A stretch of DNA of 7,070 bases. Source: Cryomorphaceae bacterium. GTDB taxonomy: Bacteria; Bacteroidota; Bacteroidia; Flavobacteriales; Crocinitomicaceae. Below the pieces are notes generated by a model. That model did no database searches. It was not told the DNA's origin and saw nothing but the letters and a program-made list of their open reading frames with translations. Positions within the stretch are counted from its first letter, which is position 1, and the number at the start of each line of letters is the position of its first letter. The stretch spans positions 1-7,070 of the forward strand of contig JAJTDX010000103.1 of assembly GCA_021298235.1 (NCBI GenBank). The letters are read 5' to 3'. A program made the translations under genes and the position numbers. Shown here piece after piece: positions 1 to 5,000 of this stretch.

Positions 1-139
1 TTTTAATGCCCCTTTTTATACACCCCCGACTCATTTTTAAAAAAAAAATTCAACGTCATTTTCCGGGCGGAAAATTTTAGGGGGAAAAATTATTTTCTGG
101 GCTGGCAGGAATTAAATAATAAGAATATTTTTTTTATTT
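1..139. other. Non-coding left edge downstream of the HNH gene
   Basis: No convincing reading frame is visible here. The stretch is made of homopolymer-like blocks: A10 at 39-48, G5 at 80-84, C5 at 23-27 and T8 at 128-135. One clear hairpin is present at 58-75. It lies immediately after the last gene of the leftward operon, so it could hold the operon terminator. In many phages an HNH gene lies next to the cos site and the small terminase gene, so a packaging site is an alternative, but nothing in the sequence proves it. Confidence 0.5.
39..75 (-). terminator. Possible weak terminator of the leftward operon
   Basis: On the minus strand ATTTTCC and GGAAAAT (75-58) form a 7-bp stem with a 4-base loop. 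Nine bases later comes a run of ten T (48-39). The T-run is farther from the stem than in a textbook intrinsic terminator, and the stem is A/T-rich, so this is only a candidate. Its position just after the stop codon of the last leftward gene supports the role. Confidence 0.35.
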
Positions 140-586
140 TTAGATGCTGGTGTTTATTTTTTGACCAAAACTTCCCAATACTGTTACTGAGTAGTCCTGT
201 TGTTTATAGTCTATCGGGCCTTGTTCTGTGTAGTGTCTGTAAATACCTTGAGATTCCAGCTTGGTCTTTTGAGTATGACAAGCAACACATAGACCTTGAA
301 ATAAGTTAATCAGGAATTTGTTTCTATCCTGCTTATGAGGAAATACGTGGTCTATTGCTTCAGTAGGAGTAATGATTCCTCTGGACAAACAGGCCGCACA
401 AATAGGATGTTCTGACTGAATCCTGCCGCGTATAGACTTCCAAGCGGTAGAGTTATACAGCTTGGCGTTATGGCCGTATTTCTCTGACCGTTTGCCGCCG
501 TGTTTCTCGCAGGAATTTGTGCCAAACGACCTTGCCTCTTTACACCCCAAAAAATTACATTTATTTGGCGAGGGTACGCTAGGCAT
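140..586 (-). CDS. HNH endonuclease
   Basis: Predicted 148-residue HNH (His-Me finger) nuclease. The core is visible as C63-x2-C66, then D79-H80 (metal-binding and catalytic pair), N94, and C100-x2-C103-H104. The two CxxC pairs would hold a structural zinc. An extra Cys-rich N-terminal part (C10, C15, C26, H29) may bind a second zinc. Such phage HNH proteins make double-strand or nicking cuts in DNA; many lie beside terminase genes and assist packaging, and others are homing nucleases. It is the last gene of the leftward operon and its ATG overlaps the end of the upstream small zinc protein by 8 bases. The family call is firm; the role (packaging or mobile) is open because the next gene lies outside the window. 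Confidence 0.85.
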   Translation of the reverse strand: MPSVPSPNKCNFLGCKEARSFGTNSCEKHGGKRSEKYGHNAKLYNSTAWKSIRGRIQSEHPICAACLSRGIITPTEAIDHVFPHKQDRNKFLINLFQGLCVACHTQKTKLESQGIYRHYTEQGPIDYKQQDYSVTVLGSFGQKINTSI

Positions 587-767
587 AAAAATTGATTTTT
601 TTTACTATACTTTTGCTTAAAATGCTTTGTAACTGTTTTTCTTTACTTTTTCGTCTATAGTATTGTCTTGCATACATGCGCTTACATTGTAAACACCTAG
701 AGTTACCTGCTTTTTTATAGGAATTTTCAGGTGTTATAGGTGCGCCACATTTAAATGTTTTTCTCAC
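579..767 (-). CDS. Small basic zinc-finger-like phage protein
   Basis: Predicted 62-residue protein starting with GTG at 767, inside a 4-base GTGA overlap with the stop of the upstream gene. That coupling decides the start. The N-terminal half holds C7, the segment TPENSY and then C25-x2-C28, a layout seen in short phage proteins and in HNH-linked zinc modules (usually C-x3-GH, then N, then CxxC). The usual His of the first knuckle is not present, so a full four-ligand site is not obvious. The rest is very Lys/Arg-rich (RRKSKEK), suggesting nucleic-acid binding. It sits directly before the HNH gene and overlaps it by 8 bases, so it may work with that nuclease; this is inference from position only. 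Confidence 0.6.
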   Translation of the reverse strand: MRKTFKCGAPITPENSYKKAGNSRCLQCKRMYARQYYRRKSKEKQLQSILSKSIVKKINFYA

Positions 768-1126
768 CCAAGAAACCGCAGCTTGTAAAGCGTAGCGTCA
801 ACCAAAGCAACGGCTTCATCAATCAAGTTCTGAATCTCAGAGTCTTGCGGTAACTGTGCGCGATGCTCCGTAATACAGTCATTCACCGCGATAAGAGTTT
901 CAATAGGATTAGTTGGCAGTTTGTAGTCATTGGTATATCCGTCAATGATTCCATACTTACCTTGATACGCTTCAGCGATAGCGTCAGCTATATCAACAAT
1001 CTCCGCGTAGTAATCGCTAAGTGCCACATGCTCCGCATAGCTTCTAGTTTGTAAATGAAGGATATGCGTACTGGTCGCACTGTGGAACAGGCATTGAATT
1101 AATTGAGCGCAATGTGATTTATCCAT
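764..1126 (-). CDS. Dps/ferritin-like helical phage protein (DUF5856-type)
   Basis: Predicted 120-residue all-helical protein. Residues 18-60 contain a pattern with H21, H24, Y30, H33, D38, E42, D45, D48 and E52 that resembles the helix of Dps/ferritin-like proteins carrying metal-binding His, Asp and Glu. I recall this pattern from phage proteins of the DUF5856 type, whose function is not established. No signal peptide or membrane segment is seen. The start at 1126 is supported by an AAGGAACAGG-type ribosome site just upstream, and the gene ends in a 4-base overlap with the next one. A role in iron or oxidative protection of phage DNA would be speculation from fold resemblance only. Confidence 0.6.
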   Translation of the reverse strand: MDKSHCAQLIQCLFHSATSTHILHLQTRSYAEHVALSDYYAEIVDIADAIAEAYQGKYGIIDGYTNDYKLPTNPIETLIAVNDCITEHRAQLPQDSEIQNLIDEAVALVDATLYKLRFLG

Positions 1127-1144
1127 TACCTGTTCCTTATTTCA

Positions 1145-1357
1145 TTACGGCAAAAAGTAAACGTAAATGTTTTTCGGGCCGACTTTTGATTGATGTTCCG
1201 CAAGGGCTTTTTCACGCAAGACTCTACCCCTTCGGCAAAGATTAGACAACGTGGTTTTTACGCAGGATTCCTTTGCGTCTGTCTTTTGGGCAATCAACTT
1301 CGCTGTCAGCCTTGTTTCGTTTTTCAGTAGTTCCATAATCCTTTTGGTAACAACCAT
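1145..1357 (-). CDS. Small winged helix-turn-helix protein
   Basis: Predicted 70-residue DNA-binding protein. Residues 3-48 look like three helices of a winged HTH: a short helix (TKRIMELLK), then LTAKLIAQKT as the support helix and ESCVKTTLSNLCRRGRV as the recognition helix, with a basic wing and a hydrophobic end (IYVYFLP). Full length is about one wHTH domain, so it could be a stand-alone regulator. The start at 1357 has a strong AGGAG site 8 bases upstream, and it is the first gene after the promoter at 1390-1417, making it the head of a sub-operon with the next three genes. It resembles the rightward HTH protein at 5794 in size and general plan but not in sequence. Confidence 0.7.
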   Translation of the reverse strand: MVVTKRIMELLKNETRLTAKLIAQKTDAKESCVKTTLSNLCRRGRVLREKALAEHQSKVGPKNIYVYFLP

Positions 1358-1389
1358 CTTGTTTTCTCCTGTTTAAGTTTGGAACTGTC

Positions 1390-1417
1390 AATATACCAGA
1401 TAAATAGTAATTGTCAA
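1390..1417 (-). promoter_or_regulatory. Internal sigma70-type promoter of the leftward operon
   Basis: On the minus strand TTGACA (1417-1412) is followed after 16 bases by TATATT (1395-1390), a near-consensus sigma70 promoter. It overlaps the last codons of the MazG gene and lies about 33 bases ahead of the winged-HTH start codon. The 9-base word ATATTGACA occurs twice, 26 bases apart (1420-1412 and 1394-1386), once over the -35 box and once over and after the -10 box, which could be an operator pair or chance. Confidence 0.7.
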
Positions 1418-1743
1418 TATTTATCAATTCTCGCGTTTGCCAGTTCATCCGTATATTTTTCGGGGTATCTTCGGGCCAGTTTGTTGATGTTTTCTTGGGC
1501 AAGTTCATCAAGACTGCATCCAAGAGCGTTAGCAGCAAGAGCAACAAACCACAGAATATCTCCGATTTCTTCACGGGCGTTCTCCCTGTCTAGTTCTTTT
1601 CCGTATATTTGCCAGCGTTTAATACAATCGGCAAATTCCCCTACTTCACCACTAAGACCGTAAACAGAATGTTTAATATCAAAGTTAAAATCCCCATCTT
1701 TTTTTGTACGCATTGCTAATTGTTTATATTCGTCAAATGTCAT
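1414..1743 (-). CDS. mazG: MazG-like nucleotide pyrophosphohydrolase
   Basis: Predicted 109-residue all-alpha NTP pyrophosphohydrolase of the MazG family, which hydrolyses (d)NTPs to (d)NMP and pyrophosphate. The metal-binding signature is seen as E33-x2-E36 (in SGEVGEFAD) and E59-x2-D62 (in EEIGDILWF), the pairs that hold Mg2+. The length fits the single-domain phage and short-chain forms, not the two-domain E. coli MazG. In phages such enzymes are proposed to clean the nucleotide pool or to lower ppGpp-type signals and keep the host growing; which applies here cannot be told. The gene overlaps the upstream 83-residue gene by 11 bases, and its 3' end contains a promoter for the following genes. 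Confidence 0.88.
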   Translation of the reverse strand: MTFDEYKQLAMRTKKDGDFNFDIKHSVYGLSGEVGEFADCIKRWQIYGKELDRENAREEIGDILWFVALAANALGCSLDELAQENINKLARRYPEKYTDELANARIDKY

Positions 1744-1984
1744 TTTGTTCTGCCCAATCGCCTTTAGTTACCCAATAGTCTTGAAGTAAACAAATACCTA
1801 GTTTTGGTCTTGAATCATCAACTATTTCTTCAGGACATTTAATACCGCGAACCATGTGTTTTGTTGCTTCTTCAAAAATTCCTAACTTTCTTGCTTTGTC
1901 GTAATACTTTCTGTTGTATCTCTTGAAGCTGGAAAGCACTGTGAATTGTTTACAAATATTTATTACCTGATTAGCGTCTAACAT
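1733..1984 (-). CDS. Small protein with a DNA-binding-type repeat (F-YY-AR-HM)
   Basis: Predicted 83-residue protein. Residues 20-44 show the pattern F..YNRKYYDKARKLGI followed by E..xHM, a helical repeat I know from phage nucleases and homing-endonuclease-associated modules, where it appears alone or in tandem and is thought to contact DNA. Only one copy is present here, with no nuclease domain. The C-terminal part (residues 50-83) has no recognisable motif. The start at 1984 has a GAGAGGG site upstream and overlaps the end of the zinc-ribbon gene by 14 bases; its stop overlaps MazG by 11. Function unknown; a DNA-binding accessory role is inferred. Confidence 0.65.
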   Translation of the reverse strand: MLDANQVINICKQFTVLSSFKRYNRKYYDKARKLGIFEEATKHMVRGIKCPEEIVDDSRPKLGICLLQDYWVTKGDWAEQNDI

Positions 1985-2156
1985 TTGCCCTCTCTGTGCA
2001 GGATTGACATTTCCACCGCTGGCCGTTTTTACTCTTTGTCCGAATCCACTTGCCCTTCATCATTGGCTGATAAGACTGACAATTCGTGCAAAACCTTCTT
2101 CCCATGTAATTTTCTACTGCTGCTGTCATTTTTGATTTTTCTTGCCGGGTAATCAT
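1971..2156 (-). CDS. Small zinc-ribbon protein
   Basis: Predicted 61-residue protein with two knuckles, C23-x2-C26 and C50-x2-C53, separated by a basic strand-rich stretch, the classic layout of a zinc ribbon. The start is uncertain: ATG at 2156 directly follows two in-frame stop codons, while ATG at 2129 (residue 10, reading MTAAVENYMGRRFC) is also reasonable; neither has a strong ribosome site. It overlaps the preceding zinc protein by 128 bases as annotated, which is unusually long and may reflect a frame problem in that upstream gene (see findings). It overlaps the next gene by 14 bases. Function unknown; nucleic-acid binding or protein contact is likely for this class. Confidence 0.6.
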   Translation of the reverse strand: MITRQEKSKMTAAVENYMGRRFCTNCQSYQPMMKGKWIRTKSKNGQRWKCQSCTERANVRR

Positions 2157-2445
2157 TTATTAATATCTTAATAGTTTTTTTGTGTTCTTCTGACCAATCT
2201 GCTGGAACATAACCGTCTAAACTGCCCTGAATTCTTTTGAATTTAATATACGGATGGTCGCAGGTTCCTTTCCTTTTATGTTTTAACTGAAACTCTGGTG
2301 TGCAATCAGTACAAAACCAAGATGTATAAGAAGGTGTTAGTTGTGCTGCAAAAGTTCGCCATTCGTCAAATTGGTCATGTGTTGAACAATTAGGAACTCG
2401 TTTTACGTGGAACTCTAATAATTGTTTAAATTCTGAAATTGTCAT
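2029..2445 (-). CDS. Phage zinc-binding protein, C-terminus possibly frameshifted
   Basis: Predicted 138-residue protein. The conserved part seems to be residues 1-85, with C45-x2-C48 (in FCTDCTPEFQ), C62 and H64 forming a likely zinc site; similar short phage proteins end soon after this region. The start at 2445 is fixed by an ATGA overlap with the upstream TraR-like gene. After residue 90 the frame passes a run of seven A and then continues for 48 low-information residues (Ser/Lys-rich) that lie over the next gene. In both other frames a stop occurs within a few codons of the A-run. The true product may therefore be about 90-95 residues. Function unknown. Confidence 0.6.
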   Translation of the reverse strand: MTISEFKQLLEFHVKRVPNCSTHDQFDEWRTFAAQLTPSYTSWFCTDCTPEFQLKHKRKGTCDHPYIKFKRIQGSLDGYVPADWSEEHKKTIKILINDYPARKIKNDSSSRKLHGKKVLHELSVLSANDEGQVDSDKE

Positions 2446-2630
2446 TTTAATTTATACCTATCTCGACATGGAGCGCATACGTCATTGACTAACCGACCAC
2501 TCCATTCGCCGCACAAATCACAGTCACCCGGTTCGCCTTTTTCTAAGATTGCACGTTTGCGAACCTCTTTAATCTGATTATCAAGAACTGTCTGCGCGTA
2601 ATCGTTAGCGACATCAATCTCGTCTGACAT
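2442..2630 (-). CDS. TraR/DksA-type C4 zinc-finger protein
   Basis: Predicted 62-residue protein matching the short TraR/phage DksA-like plan: an N-terminal helix starting with MSDEIDVANDYAQ, then basic residues, then a C4 zinc finger C37-x2-C40 ... C52-x2-C55. TraR-like proteins enter the secondary channel of RNA polymerase and alter promoter choice, mimicking DksA with ppGpp. Length is close to that of TraR (about 73 residues). The ATG at 2630 has a GGAG site 7 bases upstream and overlaps the end of NinG by 17 bases; the stop is shared in an ATGA overlap with the next gene. The conserved Asp near the N-terminus (D6 or D10) that would act at the catalytic Mg2+ is present. Family call good, activity inferred. 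Confidence 0.8.
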   Translation of the reverse strand: MSDEIDVANDYAQTVLDNQIKEVRKRAILEKGEPGDCDLCGEWSGRLVNDVCAPCRDRYKLK

Positions 2631-3066
2631 TTAAACACTCCAACTTTTCTTTATATTCGTCAATCTTTTGTTGAATATCTAACCTGCTAAATTTTATTGT
2701 TTGATATTTCAACCGCATAAGTTCATCAAAAACCGAGTAACCGTAAGTTTTGATAATGTATCTTGAGTAATCATCCTGCCGACCTCCCATATAATGATTA
2801 CACCTAGTACACTGAACACCTACGTTTCTTTCATCCCATCGTACTGACCTGTATTGTCGTTTGATGAAATGTCCGCAATCGGTTTCCTTCCAATAAAATA
2901 ACTGATTGCAAGTTACACATTCAACCGTTCCGCCTTCGTCTGCGTCTTTTAGTCTAATGTATTGACTAAATACTTTATCCAGCTTTTTTTCTAAATCAGA
3001 GAGGCTGATACTTTTTTTGCGCTTCTTCGATGTTTTTCTTTCTTTTGCATTGATATGTGCAACCAC
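2614..3066 (-). CDS. ninG: NinG (Rap) recombination nuclease
   Basis: Predicted protein of 150 residues from GTG at 3066. NinG/Rap of lambda is a structure-specific nuclease that cuts D-loops and branched DNA in phage recombination. Visible features: a Lys-rich start, then a helix (DLEKKLDKVFSQYIRLKDA), C50-x2-C53, the C64-GH66 site, the WDERN segment, and C86-x2-C89-NH, the HNH-like zinc core of the family. GTG at 3066 is chosen because AAGGAA lies 7 bases upstream; a TTG at 3114 in the same frame is possible but has weaker support. Lambda NinG is 204 residues and has an extra Cys-rich N-terminus. A one-base shift in the A7 run at 3012-3018 would fuse the upstream Cys-rich frame to this one, giving about 199 residues. 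It follows the recombination genes and precedes the TraR-like gene. Confidence 0.85.
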   Translation of the reverse strand: MVAHINAKERKTSKKRKKSISLSDLEKKLDKVFSQYIRLKDADEGGTVECVTCNQLFYWKETDCGHFIKRQYRSVRWDERNVGVQCTRCNHYMGGRQDDYSRYIIKTYGYSVFDELMRLKYQTIKFSRLDIQQKIDEYKEKLECLNVRRD

Positions 3067-3214
3067 AGTTATTTCCTTTTTTCCATTCGCCGCAGGAACC
3101 CCATCGTTTTTCAATCATCTCAACGTAAATTTTCCGCATTGTTTTACATGGTTCCCGTTGAATAAATCGCTCTCTGTCCGACTCTAAATTGAAATCATAA
3201 ATGCAATCGGACAT
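2996..3214 (-). CDS. Small Cys-rich protein, or out-of-frame N-terminus of NinG
   Basis: A 72-codon frame with natural-looking composition: an acidic/aromatic start (CIYDFNLESDRERF), a basic helix (TMRKIYVEMIEKRW) and a Cys cluster C41, C50, C52, C56 followed by a Lys-rich tail. It begins by overlapping the preceding 54-residue gene by 20 bases and overlaps NinG by 71 bases from the GTG start. No function is recognised for it as a separate protein. The Cys cluster and position recall the Cys-rich N-terminus of lambda NinG, so it may be the first part of NinG, split by a one-base shift in an A7 run near its end. The ribosome site is weak (AGAG). Confidence 0.55.
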   Translation of the reverse strand: MSDCIYDFNLESDRERFIQREPCKTMRKIYVEMIEKRWGSCGEWKKGNNCGCTYQCKRKKNIEEAQKKYQPL

Positions 3215-3359
3215 TCTCTAATTCTTCAATCAATTGCGATAACTTTTCTGGTGGCGGCGACCAAGTGTTAATGGCTCGTTTAAAAGCAAGAATTACCATG
3301 TCTAAATCTTCTTGATTAAAAACAACCATGTGGTGCAAATCATCTTTCATGTGTTTCAT
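3195..3359 (-). CDS. Small phage protein, 54 residues, unknown function
   Basis: A short gene of 54 codons. ATG at 3359 has AAGGA 8 bases upstream, a strong site in a region where nothing else is coded. The product starts MKHMKDDLHH, has a hydrophobic-acidic middle (DMVILAFKRAI), the segment WSPPPEKL, and ends with a heptad-like helix (LSQLIEELENVRLHL), so it is probably a small helical protein that could dimerise. It overlaps the next gene by 20 bases. It follows the hairpin at 3387-3407 on the message. I do not recognise the family. Confidence 0.6.
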   Translation of the reverse strand: MKHMKDDLHHMVVFNQEDLDMVILAFKRAINTWSPPPEKLSQLIEELENVRLHL

Positions 3360-3386
3360 GTAGAATTTCCTTGTGCTGCCGGTTTT

Positions 3387-3414
3387 GCCCCGCCTCCCCT
3401 GCGGGGCTTTTTTT
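3387..3414 (+). terminator. Perfect intrinsic terminator facing against the operon
   Basis: GCCCCGC (3387-3393), a 7-base loop, GCGGGGC (3401-3407) and then seven T (3408-3414) make a textbook intrinsic terminator for plus-strand transcription. All surrounding genes are on the minus strand; for them the hairpin is preceded by A7 and followed by AAAACC, so it should not end the leftward message. It lies between the 58-residue and 54-residue genes, and the T-run overlaps the stop codon of the former. It may stop antisense transcripts. Confidence 0.8.
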
Positions 3415-3589
3415 ATCGGCGTTTTCGTAAAACCACAGGGAATGGTTGCTCTAATACTTCCCTTCGGTATCTAGCTATTGTCACAGCAATATCCGTTTGT
3501 GATGCGTTAGTCGGTTTGAACGTGAACTCAAGAATATAAAGTTTTCGTTCGCGCAGATATTTAATTGCCTCTTGTAGTTTATTTTCCAT
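3413..3589 (-). CDS. Small basic phage protein, 58 residues, unknown function
   Basis: A short gene of 58 codons. Its ATG at 3589 comes one base after the TGA of the upstream SSB-tailed gene (TGATATGG), so it is likely translated by coupling and has no clear ribosome site of its own. The product has an N-terminal charged helix (MENKLQEAIKYLRERK), a hydrophobic strand (YILEFTFKP), a middle segment with ARYRREV, and a very basic end (RKRR), which suggests nucleic-acid contact. Its TAA stop lies in the T-run of the oppositely directed terminator. Family not recognised. Coding support is its clean fit between neighbours and natural composition. Confidence 0.6.
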   Translation of the reverse strand: MENKLQEAIKYLRERKLYILEFTFKPTNASQTDIAVTIARYRREVLEQPFPVVLRKRR

Positions 3590-3590
3590 A

Positions 3591-3836
3591 TCAAAACGGA
3601 ATATCGTCTTTCATGTTCATAATGGTGTCCTTTTGCTTTGTAGATTGATGCCCTTGCGTCGGCTCTTGAACGGCAAGACTCATATACTTATTGCCCTCTT
3701 TTGACGTTTTAAGCCAAGCACTAAGATAAAAGTCTTTACCGTTTACGTTTAGCTTGCCTTTGTAATCTGGCTGCTTTTCCGTTTCTTTTTTGTCGTTCTT
3801 AAACAATGCACCGCTGTTTGTGTTGTCGTATGACAT
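3591..3836 (-). CDS. Small phage protein with SSB-like acidic tail
   Basis: Predicted 81-residue protein. The N-terminal part (YDNTNSGALFKNDKK, then DYKGKLNVNGKDFYLSAWLK) matches the plan of small phage proteins with a single beta-rich core. The last five residues, DDIPF, are the tail by which bacterial single-strand binding proteins recruit exonucleases and helicases; here the tail sits on a much smaller body than an OB-fold SSB (about 170 residues). The ATG at 3836 is chosen over the TTG at 3848 because GGAG lies 6 bases upstream. It starts one base after the exonuclease stop, so it is coupled to the recombination genes. I infer a partner of that module. True SSB activity is not shown by the sequence. 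Confidence 0.7.
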   Translation of the reverse strand: MSYDNTNSGALFKNDKKETEKQPDYKGKLNVNGKDFYLSAWLKTSKEGNKYMSLAVQEPTQGHQSTKQKDTIMNMKDDIPF

Positions 3837-3837
3837 T

Positions 3838-4464
3838 TCAGGCTCCAATTACGTTATCAAAAAGTTCATCCACTTCCGCAAGAAACTTAATAGCTGCGGT
3901 TTCTACTGCACTTAATTCTTCTTGTGTCGGTTCGTAGAGTTTTACGAACATCTGTTGCTTCGGCGGAAATCTTGGGTCGTAAGATACAAACCAGATTTTT
4001 TTCCTGCCGGTGCAAAGTGCTTGTACGCACATCTGAGGCTTATATTCTTCCGGCACATTGTCTTTGTCAAGCAAATATTTTAGGTGCGTAGTTGACGAAG
4101 GGCATTTGGTTTCAATCAAATAACCATCGCTTGTAAAGCCATCTGGCGATGCCCCAAAGTTTTCAATAGTGGGGTGCGGAACAAACCCTACATCTTGAAT
4201 CAAAATTCCTGTATAGCTTTCAAAGTTTTGTTTAGCCAATGGTTCATGGTCAATTCCCCATTGCATTGCAGCATTAATGTATTTGGGAACAATAATGTCT
4301 GTCATTCGCTCAGTAACGATTTCCATCTTCAGCTTAATTCGTTCTGAGGCATCGGTTCCCTTTTTGGTAAAACTCATTGCATCCGACATACGCGATGCTG
4401 TCAGCTTACCAATACGTTGACTAAACCAATCACCAGTTCCTTGTTGTTTATTTTCTTGTCTCAT
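3838..4464 (-). CDS. YqaJ/lambda-type recombination exonuclease
   Basis: Predicted 208-residue PD-(D/E)XK exonuclease of the YqaJ viral recombinase family, like lambda Exo, which degrades 5' strands from double-strand ends and gives 3' single-strand tails for annealing. Visible motifs: the N-terminal W13-x-QR17-x-G-x-LTASR, the helix with E74 in GIDHEPLAKQNFE, the metal site S107-PDG with D108, E118-T-K120, and YKPQ144-x3-Q148 typical of the family. Length is in the usual range of about 200-230. The start is set by an ATGA overlap with the upstream Erf gene, so the annealing protein and exonuclease are coupled as in known two-component recombination systems. All catalytic residues appear intact. 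Confidence 0.92.
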   Translation of the reverse strand: MRQENKQQGTGDWFSQRIGKLTASRMSDAMSFTKKGTDASERIKLKMEIVTERMTDIIVPKYINAAMQWGIDHEPLAKQNFESYTGILIQDVGFVPHPTIENFGASPDGFTSDGYLIETKCPSSTTHLKYLLDKDNVPEEYKPQMCVQALCTGRKKIWFVSYDPRFPPKQQMFVKLYEPTQEELSAVETAAIKFLAEVDELFDNVIGA

Positions 4465-5000
4465 TTGAGTTTTGCCTTTGCAATTTCTTTTTCTTTGTCC
4501 ATCATCATTCGTTCGTCAGGATTCATAGCAATCCACATTGCTTGAAGTTCCTCAAGTGATTCTGCAAGTTGAATCTTAAACTTTAAGGTTTCGTAGTCAC
4601 CGCAATTTGTTTTATTAAATTTTGGCGTTTCTACTGAAGCATTGCCATCATCATCTTCGGGCGCAATACCACATGCCGCCATAAGCGAACCTCTACGGCA
4701 ATACGTCAGCGCACTCATGTAACCTTGCGCGTCATGTTTAACCGCAGGAAAAAACAATTTGCCGCCAGTAAGCTGTTCGCCAGATTCATGTAAAAACAAT
4801 GTTTCTACAACTACACCGTCATCGTGCGGATGCGTAGTCTGAATCAATGAGATTCCATTTGCGTTTAAAGCATCCATCACCGCGTCAACACAACTGGCAA
4901 GGTCGGCGTATTTATTTTTGAAATGCGGGTTAATTGCGTTCTTCAGCGCCGGAGAAAATTGCTTCTGTGCAGCTAGAAATGCTTGTGCGATTGCTTTCAT
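4461..5000 (-). CDS. erf: ERF-family single-strand annealing protein
   Basis: Predicted 179-residue recombination protein of the ERF superfamily (P22 Erf), which binds single-stranded DNA and anneals complementary strands to circularise or recombine phage DNA. Recognisable parts: AQKQFSPALKNAINPHFKNKYADL (residues 11-34, the family N-terminal signature), the ALNANGISLIQ strand, YMSALTYCRRGSLMAACGI (94-112) and EDDDGN (115-120). The C-terminal 50 residues are helical and charged. The ATG at 5000 is preferred over the ATG at 5021 because AGGA lies 6 bases before it. It overlaps the end of the first gene of the operon by 71 bases and ends in an ATGA overlap with the exonuclease. The pairing of Erf with a YqaJ exonuclease defines the recombination module. 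Confidence 0.92.
   Translation of the reverse strand: MKAIAQAFLAAQKQFSPALKNAINPHFKNKYADLASCVDAVMDALNANGISLIQTTHPHDDGVVVETLFLHESGEQLTGGKLFFPAVKHDAQGYMSALTYCRRGSLMAACGIAPEDDDGNASVETPKFNKTNCGDYETLKFKIQLAESLEELQAMWIAMNPDERMMMDKEKEIAKAKLK

Noticed and set aside
1242..1574. 110-codon minus-strand frame between MazG and the HTH gene
   Set aside because: It overlaps MazG and the wHTH gene in another frame, both of which have clear family motifs, and it spans the internal promoter.
863..1663. Several plus-strand frames (863-1054, 1379-1663, 1411-1593)
   Set aside because: Shadows of the Dps-like and MazG genes; no start signals on this strand and low-quality composition.
3312..3539. 75-codon plus-strand frame over the terminator
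   Set aside because: It reads through the perfect terminator (GC-rich codons giving FAPPPLRGFFYRR) and lies opposite two small minus-strand genes that have better start signals and spacing.
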